In this document: piece by piece, positions 32,509 through 38,029 of the stretch
Layout: every line of letters starts with the position of its first letter
Position numbering within the stretch: position 1 is the stretch's first letter
Assembly (NCBI GenBank): GCA_947629585.1
Contig: CANREH010000020.1
Span: 1 to 38,203 of the forward strand
Direction: 5' to 3'
From: an uncultured Lachnospiraceae bacterium
GTDB lineage: Bacteria > Bacillota > Clostridia > Lachnospirales > Lachnospiraceae
DNA: 38,203 nucleotides
Made by a program: the position numbers and the translations under genes
Notes under the pieces: generated by a model
What the model saw: only the letters and a program-made list of their open reading frames with translations
Database searches by the model: none
Told to the model about the DNA's origin: nothing

Positions 32509-32585
32509 AAAATTTCAGATTTGGATTTTGCAAAGAAAAATTTATATCCGTGTGACATACAGATAAAATATTGTTCCATAAAACA

Positions 32586-32752
32586 TTGACTTTTTCGCCG
32601 CTTTAGTATATTATCTAAATAAAAAGGGCGCCTGCTGGTAACAGACGCCCCACAGGAACCCCACTCCAAAGGTGGAGCTTCCCAAGCAAGGGTGTTTACC
32701 TCTCAGTGAGAGGCGCCCGTCCTGGTCGTAACAGGGCGGGCATTATTTTTTT
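32586..32752 (+). ncRNA. Candidate type I antitoxin RNA 1
   Basis: Plus-strand promoter TTGACT (32586-32591), a 17-base spacer and TATTAT (32609-32614); start expected near 32621. The RNA of about 130 bases contains hairpins at 32626-32650 and around the CCTCTC/GAGAGG repeat. It ends at a terminator with stem GCCCGTCCTG/CAGGGCGGGC (32715-32741) and a T run. It is fully complementary to the 3' part of the toxin-1 transcript, the txpA/ratA type of arrangement. Coordinates include the promoter. Confidence 0.65.
32626..32650 (-). terminator. Terminator of the toxin-1 transcript
   Basis: Minus-strand hairpin GGGCG-TCTG with CAG-CGCCC followed by TTTTT. It places the end of the toxin-1 mRNA at the start of the opposing antitoxin RNA, so the two transcripts overlap over about 130 bases. 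Confidence 0.65.
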
Positions 32753-32868
32753 CGCTTGTGATCCTTGTCTCTGTCGAGAAAGGCAAGCAATGCAACAATC
32801 AAACTGCCAAAGGAAATCAGCAGACCGATTATCCCTATAAATATCAAAATGATATCCGCAGCCGTCAT
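32743..32868 (-). CDS. Small hydrophobic holin-like toxin peptide 1
   Basis: A 41-residue peptide: short N-terminus, one membrane helix (IILIFIGIIGLLISFGSLIV) and a very basic end (DRDKDHKRKK). This is the shape of the putative holin-like toxin family (Hol_Tox) found in type I toxin-antitoxin loci. Start at 32868 has GGAGG 8 bases upstream; a second ATG six bases earlier is too close. In the leader, CCTCCC (32918-32923) can pair with GGGAGG at the ribosome site (32877-32882), which would hide the site as in other type I toxins. The stop codon lies in the antitoxin terminator. Promoter at 32955-32983. Confidence 0.75.
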   Translation of the reverse strand: MTAADIILIFIGIIGLLISFGSLIVALLAFLDRDKDHKRKK

Positions 32869-32954
32869 GAGCATCACCTCCCCTCCTATGTATTCCGGCA
32901 AGCCGGTCATTAAGCTTGGGAGGCTACCACCCCTGTCATGGGTTCCATAGCGAA

Positions 32955-32983
32955 ATATTAACACACTTCAACAGGAATTTCAA
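32955..32983 (-). promoter_or_regulatory. Promoter of toxin 1
   Basis: TTGAAA (32978-32983), a 17-base spacer and TAATAT (32955-32960) on the minus strand. It gives a leader of about 80 bases able to fold over the ribosome binding site. Confidence 0.65.
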
Positions 32984-33056
32984 TCAGATTCTTTCCCGTG
33001 GAATGTATGAGCTGTGGTAACTATTCAATACGAACCAAACATCAAATATTTTTCTC

Positions 33057-33187
33057 TTGATATTTCCTGTGGCATGTGGTACACTGGCTATACAAAAAGG
33101 GAAAACCAGAGAAGCGGCTACCCTCAAAGTAAATAGCTAATTGTTACATTAGCCGTCACTATTTGCGGTAGTGGCGGCTATTTCTTT
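33057..33187 (+). ncRNA. Candidate type I antitoxin RNA 2
   Basis: Plus-strand promoter TTGATA (33057-33062), a 17-base spacer and TACACT (33080-33085) with an extended TGG; start near 33092. It ends at a terminator with stem AGCCGTCACTA/TAGTGGCGGCT (33151-33179) followed by ATTTCTTT. The RNA of about 95 bases overlaps the 3' end of toxin 2. It shares CTAATTG, TTAG and TTGCGGTAGTG blocks with small RNA B at 34.4 kb. Coordinates include the promoter. Confidence 0.65.
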
Positions 33188-33267
33188 CCCTTAAAGATTG
33201 TGTAGCACAATCCCACAAGGGCAACAATGAATATTCCAGTCTGAATAAGATCAGCGTATGTAATCAT
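33178..33267 (-). CDS. 29-residue membrane peptide, toxin 2
   Basis: The frame reads MITYADLIQTGIFIVALVGL followed by nine residues ending KGKK. It has a polar start, one membrane helix and a lysine-rich end, like small clostridial holin-like toxins. The ribosome site is weak (GAGAG). The stop codon falls at the foot of the antitoxin RNA terminator, as for toxin 1. Its promoter is at 33293-33321. It is also the first gene downstream of the Panacea-domain gene on the same strand, so a protein antitoxin partner is a second possibility. Confidence 0.68.
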   Translation of the reverse strand: MITYADLIQTGIFIVALVGLCYTIFKGKK

Positions 33268-33292
33268 TGGCTCTCTGGTTTCCCATTCGATA

Positions 33293-33321
33293 AATGTACC
33301 ACACATTTTCTGTTTTTTCAA
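33293..33321 (-). promoter_or_regulatory. Promoter of toxin 2
   Basis: TTGAAA (33316-33321), a 17-base spacer and TACATT (33293-33298) on the minus strand. The TGTGGTACA sequence across spacer and -10 box is also present at the opposing antitoxin RNA promoter. Confidence 0.6.
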
Positions 33322-33325
33322 CAAA

Positions 33326-33366
33326 AAAATAAAAGCCTCCGGTGATTGCCCAAAAGCTTTTATTTT
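33326..33366 (-). terminator. Terminator after the Panacea-domain gene
   Basis: Stem AAAATAAAAGC/GCTTTTATTTT with a loop of 19 bases and a T run on the minus strand. It overlaps the toxin-2 promoter region and separates the two genes. Confidence 0.65.
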
Positions 33367-33388
33367 AATATTCCCTGTCCGGCAGCCA

Positions 33389-34042
33389 TCAAAAAATCAC
33401 CAGCTTTCCATCATCCAGATAGACACTGTAAGAATCATCTTCTGCGCTCAATGAAAAATTCTCCAGCTCGTCTATAATAGCCTCTGTCAGTTCAAAACCC
33501 TCGTAATAATAGGTCACGCCGTTAACCACTTCGTACTTCATTGCATCGCAGGCGCTGTTTTTGTATGCCTCCAAAACCTGGCGCATATTTGCAATGTCTT
33601 CTGCAAAATCTTCCATGTGTACCACGGAAAGGCTTTTATCGTGATAGCCATTAGATGTAATTCCATTATTGTAAGCCAGGTTCCAGCATTTTAACATATG
33701 GTTTATCTCTGATAATTCTTTGGCGGACGTACTGCCAAAAATGCCAAGAACCATGTTAAGAATATGATATTCCCTCTCTGCAAAATCGGGTTCAAATGCC
33801 AGGCTGTCTTTTTTTAACGCAGCATAATCATTCCGATATCTCAGCCTCACTTTTTCAACCACACATCCATTTTTGAACGCTAAAATTTCATCGCCAAACA
33901 GCGGCTCACCATATTCCGCGATACTTGCAAGGTTAGCAAATACAAGGAGCTTTTGCAGTTTCATGTTTCCGTCAAAAGTGTCTGTCATAGATTTAATGTC
34001 GCTCTTAATGAAGAACTTCGCATAATCATATACATCTCTCAC
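33389..34042 (-). CDS. Panacea (SocA-like, DUF4065) domain protein
   Basis: 217 residues. The Panacea signature is clear: DVYDYAKFFIKSD, MKLQKLLVFANLASIAEYG and EPLFGDEILAFKNGCVVEKV. In toxin-antitoxin systems this domain neutralises many unrelated toxins, including membrane-active peptides, and it also occurs in phage proteins such as GepA-like factors. I chose GTG at 34042, with GGAGG 8 bases upstream. The longer frame to 34108 would run through a terminator-like hairpin (about 34062-34082) in the leader. No dedicated large toxin gene is adjacent. The nearest candidate is the 29-residue peptide downstream. Confidence 0.8.
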   Translation of the reverse strand: MRDVYDYAKFFIKSDIKSMTDTFDGNMKLQKLLVFANLASIAEYGEPLFGDEILAFKNGCVVEKVRLRYRNDYAALKKDSLAFEPDFAEREYHILNMVLGIFGSTSAKELSEINHMLKCWNLAYNNGITSNGYHDKSLSVVHMEDFAEDIANMRQVLEAYKNSACDAMKYEVVNGVTYYYEGFELTEAIIDELENFSLSAEDDSYSVYLDDGKLVIF

Positions 34043-34061
34043 AGCAATTTCCTCCATTGCA

Positions 34062-34082
34062 TAAAATAAAAAACCGCCCAAA
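34062..34082 (-). terminator. Terminator-like hairpin (possible attenuator) in the Panacea gene leader
   Basis: Minus strand: CCGCC, a 4-base loop, GGCGG and six Ts, lying between the promoter at 34169-34197 and the gene start. A GGCC-rich alternative pairing partner lies just upstream, so the leader could switch structures. Regulation by attenuation is inference. Confidence 0.55.
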
Positions 34083-34168
34083 GGCGGCCCCGTGGCCGGT
34101 GCCATCAAATGACACTTAAACGTAAATTCAGTTGCACGAGTATACAGCGTATCTTTACCTGCATTTAC

Positions 34169-34197
34169 AATATATGCAATTTTTTCAGAAATGTCAA
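34169..34197 (-). promoter_or_regulatory. Promoter of the Panacea-domain gene (P4)
   Basis: CTATTGACA with -35 at 34192-34197, a 17-base spacer and TATATT at 34169-34174 on the minus strand. TTTCCA, a half-site of the repeat seen at P1-P3, lies 21 bases upstream of the -35. Confidence 0.65.
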
Positions 34198-34600
34198 TAG
34201 TTTTACTTGCATCTTGTCTGGAAATTTATGTTCATGCCTTTCCTGCCTGCCTTATTCCGGCTTTTTTATTTTCAAATGATAAATTTATTGCCTGCCGTAT
34301 TTGAAACCTTGCCTGTGGCTGTAAATTGATTTTAGAACAGATTTTCTTGATTGGATTATCCCCAAATTCAAAAGACAGTTCATGGCGTAATATATGAAAA
34401 CAAACATCTTGCAAAAAAGTTATCACAATGATATAATCTAATTGCTGATGTTAGATTATAACCAGTTGATTGCGGTAATGCTTTCAACAAGAGACCAAGC
34501 GCGTTGAGCTCTTGGTTTTTTCTATGTAAAAGTTTCAGATTTCTTTTATCAAAAGATTAACTGCAGTTTCAAGACAAACCAGTTTAAAAAAACAGCAAAA
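34198..34600. other. Gene-free stretch between the Panacea promoter and the cargo-operon terminator
   Basis: No convincing protein gene. A 64-codon minus-strand frame (34232-34426) lacks a ribosome site. The one supported element is the plus-strand small RNA B at 34409-34522. The remainder is AT-rich. Confidence 0.5.
34409..34522 (+). ncRNA. Candidate small RNA B (orphan antitoxin-like)
   Basis: Plus-strand promoter TTGCAA (34409-34414), a 17-base spacer and TATAAT (34432-34437); start near 34444. A terminator with outer stem ACCAAG/CTTGGT (34494-34516) and six Ts follows, giving about 78 bases. It shares CTAATTG, TTAG and TTGCGGTAATG blocks with antitoxin RNA 2, but no toxin frame was found on the opposite strand. 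Coordinates include the promoter. Confidence 0.58.
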
Positions 34601-34639
34601 AAATAAGCGGTTATAGCATATCACTGTAATCGCTTATTT
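34601..34639 (-). terminator. Terminator of the cyclase-effector operon
   Basis: A 16-bp stem with two wobble pairs, AAATAAGCGGTTATAG against CTGTAATCGCTTATTT, around 7 bases. On the minus strand it is followed by two runs of seven Ts. A further inverted repeat, ATTTATGTATA/TATACATAAAT (34683-34718), lies between it and the effector stop. Confidence 0.8.
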
Positions 34640-34738
34640 CTTAATTGCATTGATTTTCTTTGAAATACCCAGTCTCGCTTGAATTTATGTATAGAAATTT
34701 TAACTTTTATACATAAATGACAATCCTTTTTAAACTAT

Positions 34739-35284
34739 TCATTTTATTAAGTCTATAAAAACTAAAATAATATAAATTATCAAACTTATAAATGCAATAA
34801 TATCAAAAGAAACTGCCCATTTAAAAAGTTTAAATTTCCAATTGGCTATTTTGGCATTACTAATTATTTCATTAGATAAATCAATTTGATATCTATTAAA
34901 ATCCTTTTTATCATATTCTAAATACAATTTACAAATTTGTTCCATATATTTATTTGTGGAACATTTTCCTATATCGCTATAAAGCAATAAATCGTAGTTC
35001 TCATCAAAAGTTGCATTATTATTCTTGTCATCATTTTTACTTGTCTTTGGGTAAAATGAAACCAATGAAATTATACCGGAAATTACAATTAAGAACATAC
35101 ACAAATGTACTAAACAACATTTATTTTCAAAACCACTAAGTGCAGCTATACACGCAACAACAAGCGCTATATTGGCAGCATTCTTTGCTTCTCCAAAATT
35201 TAGCCACGAATTTACATTTGCAAAAACTTTCTCCAACAAATTATTTATTTTTTCATTTACTTCTGCTTCTGAATCATTATCCAT
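34739..35284 (-). CDS. Membrane effector of a Pycsar/CBASS-like system (PycTM-like)
   Basis: 181 residues. An N-terminal helix and the motif WLNFGEAKNAANIALVVA lead into two closely spaced membrane segments (about 36-54 and 58-80). A cytosolic helical segment of about 70 residues (LLYSDIGKCSTNKYMEQICK onward) and a last membrane helix (157-179) follow. This layout matches PycTM-type effectors, which are thought to disrupt the inner membrane when bound by a cyclic pyrimidine nucleotide. Its start lies 3 bases after the cyclase stop, with AAGGAG inside the cyclase gene, so expression is coupled. Effector assignment is strong from context, moderate from sequence alone. Confidence 0.78.
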   Translation of the reverse strand: MDNDSEAEVNEKINNLLEKVFANVNSWLNFGEAKNAANIALVVACIAALSGFENKCCLVHLCMFLIVISGIISLVSFYPKTSKNDDKNNNATFDENYDLLLYSDIGKCSTNKYMEQICKLYLEYDKKDFNRYQIDLSNEIISNAKIANWKFKLFKWAVSFDIIAFISLIIYIILVFIDLIK

Positions 35285-35287
35285 CTC

Positions 35288-36769
35288 TTACATCTCCTTA
35301 AAATAATCTTCCCAATTTGAAAACACCTTATTTAAAGTATTTTTAAAATCTTTTACTGCAGGCTCATTAAATTTATCTACCTCCTCCTGTGAAATCCACC
35401 TGCATTCCTCATGCTTACCATTAACTTTTATTGTTTTTTCAACGGACTCAATTGAACCAATCACTTTTGCAACCATTATTACCCCTTTTTGAAGTTTTTC
35501 AGCTTTGTCAATTTGATAAAGGGCAATTGGTTTCGGCTGCTTATCTTCTCTTTCTTCGTCACAAACAATTTCAATGTTGATCCCAAAATCTTTTTCATAA
35601 TCTTTACATACTGCATCAATCAGGCTTTTTTCAGTATCTGCTTTTGCGCATCCAAATTCCCACAAAGCAGGATTCCATTTTCTGTTATTTTTTCTCTTGG
35701 CAATTAGTACTTTTTTCTTATCCACATCACAACAAACAGCAACACAATGAAACTCTAATAATTTGGCATCAAATTCATTTTCAACAGTTTTTATATCGTT
35801 TTCTGTCTCATCAACCACGTCATAAATTTTTTTAATTTTATTCTCAAGGTTCTGATCTTTGATTATTTTGTTTAAGGCTTTACCAACGTCTAAGAACATA
35901 TATGAAGTTAAATTTCCTTTTTCTTCTTCCCTGTTCAAAAAATATTCTTTTGACAACTGGCTGTATGTAGTTTCATCATAATAAAAACTGTCCTCAAAGG
36001 TTACTCCGCCACTAATTTTCACATCATGATACCATATTATAGGATACAGCCTATTTTTCCATACACCTTTTAAATTCTTATATGTAATAATATTTAATCT
36101 TGATAAATACTTTGTTTTTTCACTTAATATCTTTGCTAATTCTATACTAACAACCAAACGCCGATCTTGCGTTTCTTTTTTTATCCTAAACCCTATATCT
36201 ATATCCTGTCCTAAAAACTCATTTATTTGCTGGCTTTCATTTATGTTATATTTTTCAAAAACATTGTCATATTCACAAATATTTTGTTTTTCCCCATTTA
36301 AAATAATAGCAATCCAGGAAGCTGCCTGTACCGCAATTATATTACTGGCTTTCATTAAATTAATATCTTTTTCAGTACAGTCATCTGTTAACTCATCAAA
36401 AAAACTCCCGTTATGTAACTTTATATTTGACTTAACCAAAACGCTGTATATGGTATCAATGGATGTGTATATTTCTTCCATATTTTTTATAGTTACAAAA
36501 AAAATGATTTCATCACCAAGAATCCTCCAAAGCTGTGCTTCTGGAATTTCCTTTGCCACATATCCTTGAATATTAGTCAACAACGATGTTAAAACAATCT
36601 GCCATCCAAAATAATTGATATCCTTATATGATGAAGAATTGACAATATCAAAAGAGAAAAATAGTTCTACAGACCTATTACAACCTTTTCTTAGTTTATT
36701 TTTTTGATTAATTCTTTTTAATGCACTGCTATCACTATATTTTTTTTGTAGTCTTTCTTCCTCTACCAT
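35288..36769 (-). CDS. Pycsar-type class III nucleotide cyclase fused to a C-terminal Nudix domain
   Basis: 493 residues. Residues about 33-250 are a class III cyclase of the PycC type. The two metal-binding aspartates are Asp41 (FSFDIVNSS) and Asp86 (WRILGDEIIFF). The trailing family blocks are IDIGFRIKK, RRLVVSIELAKIL and LKGVWKNRLYPIIW. Such enzymes make cCMP or cUMP on phage infection. A linker (about 255-335) leads to a Nudix domain (338-480) with fold landmarks KVLIAKRKNNRKW and WEFG. The Nudix box at 373-397 is degenerate: the REUXEE part reads KDYEKD, so hydrolysis may be lost or altered. The ATG overlaps the ImmA/IrrE stop by 7 bases. The next gene encodes the membrane effector. Confidence 0.82.
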   Translation of the reverse strand: MVEEERLQKKYSDSSALKRINQKNKLRKGCNRSVELFFSFDIVNSSSYKDINYFGWQIVLTSLLTNIQGYVAKEIPEAQLWRILGDEIIFFVTIKNMEEIYTSIDTIYSVLVKSNIKLHNGSFFDELTDDCTEKDINLMKASNIIAVQAASWIAIILNGEKQNICEYDNVFEKYNINESQQINEFLGQDIDIGFRIKKETQDRRLVVSIELAKILSEKTKYLSRLNIITYKNLKGVWKNRLYPIIWYHDVKISGGVTFEDSFYYDETTYSQLSKEYFLNREEEKGNLTSYMFLDVGKALNKIIKDQNLENKIKKIYDVVDETENDIKTVENEFDAKLLEFHCVAVCCDVDKKKVLIAKRKNNRKWNPALWEFGCAKADTEKSLIDAVCKDYEKDFGINIEIVCDEEREDKQPKPIALYQIDKAEKLQKGVIMVAKVIGSIESVEKTIKVNGKHEECRWISQEEVDKFNEPAVKDFKNTLNKVFSNWEDYFKEM

Positions 36770-37284
36770 TCTAAATACCCCAAAAACTTTCCTCGGTTTG
36801 ATGCTGCCGAAACAGAAACCTTAAAATAACTTGCAATTTTACTGGTTTCAACCACATTATCTTCTATGGTATATTGATCCATTATTTTCTTATACTGTTT
36901 TTCAGGCATTAACAAAGCAGCGGCAAACTCATTCGCCTGATATTCCTTCAATGAATCACCAGAGCGATAGTATGTTTCATTTTGTTGTTCCCATAATTCT
37001 GAATCAATCATATAGCCCATGTGCAAAAAAAGATGACCTAATTCATGCGCTATAGTAAAATTTTTTCTTTCGATGCTTTGAAAAGGCGAAACAAATATAA
37101 CAAAACCATCTCCTTGTTTTCTTATACTTCCATCGGAAATGCTAACGATATTGAAGTCTTCTTTAATATGCCCACCGAGCTTATTCACTACATCATTAAT
37201 ATCTGTGATTGGTATCTGAATCTGGAAAAGCTCAATAATATCCTGTGTTAAATTATTTATCAACATTCTTAATTCTTTATTCAT
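36763..37284 (-). CDS. ImmA/IrrE-family metallo-endopeptidase
   Basis: 173 residues of the M78 family. The zinc motif is HELGH (80-84) and the downstream ligand Glu119 is in ANEFAAALLMP. ImmA-type proteases cleave phage or mobile-element repressors; IrrE types cleave DdrO. There is no N-terminal helix-turn-helix and no repressor gene next to it. It is the first gene of the cyclase operon and overlaps the cyclase start, so it may control or activate that system (inference). ATG at 37284 is chosen since AGGTGAT lies 4-6 bases upstream; the longest frame starts at GTG within that site. Confidence 0.85.
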   Translation of the reverse strand: MNKELRMLINNLTQDIIELFQIQIPITDINDVVNKLGGHIKEDFNIVSISDGSIRKQGDGFVIFVSPFQSIERKNFTIAHELGHLFLHMGYMIDSELWEQQNETYYRSGDSLKEYQANEFAAALLMPEKQYKKIMDQYTIEDNVVETSKIASYFKVSVSAASNRGKFLGYLEW

Positions 37285-37316
37285 ACCAATCACCTGCTAC
37301 AAATAATTTTTGTTTT

Positions 37317-37344
37317 ATTATATCATATTTCCTACCGAATACAA
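37317..37344 (-). promoter_or_regulatory. Promoter of the ImmA-cyclase-effector operon
   Basis: TTGTAT (37339-37344), a 16-base spacer and TATAAT (37317-37322) on the minus strand, 33 bases before the ImmA/IrrE start. With the terminator at 34601-34639 it makes the operon independent of the phage lysis transcript, typical of a moron. Confidence 0.65.
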
Positions 37345-37382
37345 CAATTTTTTCAAAATAGGAACAAATTTTACTATCTGAC

Positions 37383-37423
37383 TGATAATGGCAGATTAGT
37401 CTATATTTCATCTGCCATTATCA
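37383..37423. terminator. Hairpin after the endolysin gene, probable transcript end
   Basis: Perfect 14-bp stem TGATAATGGCAGAT/ATCTGCCATTATCA around 13 bases, starting 19 bases after the endolysin stop. T runs on either side are poor, so termination may be partial. It could also be a processing or regulatory hairpin. Confidence 0.55.
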
Positions 37424-37441
37424 TATAATCAAAAAATATAT

Positions 37442-38008
37442 TCAATCATTTAAAACTTTTATAATTGCCTCCGCAACCGCCTTGGCAATCTTGTCTTTCT
37501 CTTTATTGTAAAGCTTGACATCATCTTTATCATCGACAAAACAGGTTTCCACAAGGATGGCCGGGGCAGCTGTATGGTTAAGGAAATACAATCCCTTTGT
37601 TTCTTTAATGCCGCGGTTGGTAAAACCCAATTTCTCTAATTTGCTGCAGATCTTTGTCCCTGCTTTTTTCTTTATCCCGTCCGCCATCCTCATCCAGACT
37701 TCCGTGCCGCCTGTTTTTCCGTCACCTTTTTTATCTGCCCGGCCGGAATTGAAATGTATGGAAATGTCCAGATCCACCTTATGCTGGTTGCATTTCGCAA
37801 CGATTTTCTGCAGCACGTCCGACTGGCTTGTGCCATTGTTCACAGTGCAGTTATGTACCGTAATCCCGGCATCCTCCAGCCTTTCTTTTATCTTTTTTAC
37901 CAGATATCTTGCCTCCGTGCTTTCCTTTATCAAGCCTACTGCTCCGCACGCTGTTTTCCCATCTGGATTATGCCCTGCATGGATATTCACCGCCTTATTT
38001 TTTTCCAT
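37442..38008 (-). CDS. Phage endolysin, N-acetylmuramoyl-L-alanine amidase (Amidase_3)
   Basis: Zinc amidase that cuts the bond between muramic acid and the stem peptide to release phage. Family motifs: NIHAGHNPDG (first zinc His), DISIHFNSG (third ligand His) and the catalytic Glu in AILVETCFVD. The protein is 188 residues and made of the catalytic domain only, with no separate wall-binding repeats. Start at 38008 (MEKNKAVNI) puts the GGGG ribosome site 8 bases away; the upstream ATG six bases earlier is too close. It follows the holin gene by 21 bases, forming the lysis cassette. Confidence 0.9.
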   Translation of the reverse strand: MEKNKAVNIHAGHNPDGKTACGAVGLIKESTEARYLVKKIKERLEDAGITVHNCTVNNGTSQSDVLQKIVAKCNQHKVDLDISIHFNSGRADKKGDGKTGGTEVWMRMADGIKKKAGTKICSKLEKLGFTNRGIKETKGLYFLNHTAAPAILVETCFVDDKDDVKLYNKEKDKIAKAVAEAIIKVLND

Positions 38009-38029
38009 TGCCATATCCCCTTTCAATAT

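Larger units (their letters stand above)
31616..32585. other. Noncoding regulatory and repeat-rich region upstream of the antirepressor
   Basis: Almost 1 kb without a credible protein gene. It holds a tandem TTTTTAATGA repeat (31690-31710), the plus-strand small RNA at 31760-31829, minus-strand promoters at 31981-32041 and 32140-32209, a dyad ACCATATA/TATATGGT near 32249-32273, GGTTAC/GGTTAT hexamer repeats (about 32270-32294), two TGTCACARGGAC copies (32314-32338) and a 10-bp perfect palindrome (32486-32508). It probably acts as a control or replication region. Confidence 0.55.

Noticed and set aside
32454..32669. 71-codon minus-strand frame
   Set aside because: Composed of the toxin-1 transcript end and the palindrome cluster; no ribosome site and mixed composition.
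34232..34426. 64-codon minus-strand frame starting with GTG
   Set aside because: No ribosome binding site, start overlaps the small RNA B promoter, no motif; could be decayed coding DNA but not supportable.
34440..34600. Search for a toxin peptide opposite small RNA B
   Set aside because: No ATG or well-placed alternative start with a hydrophobic frame exists on the minus strand here.
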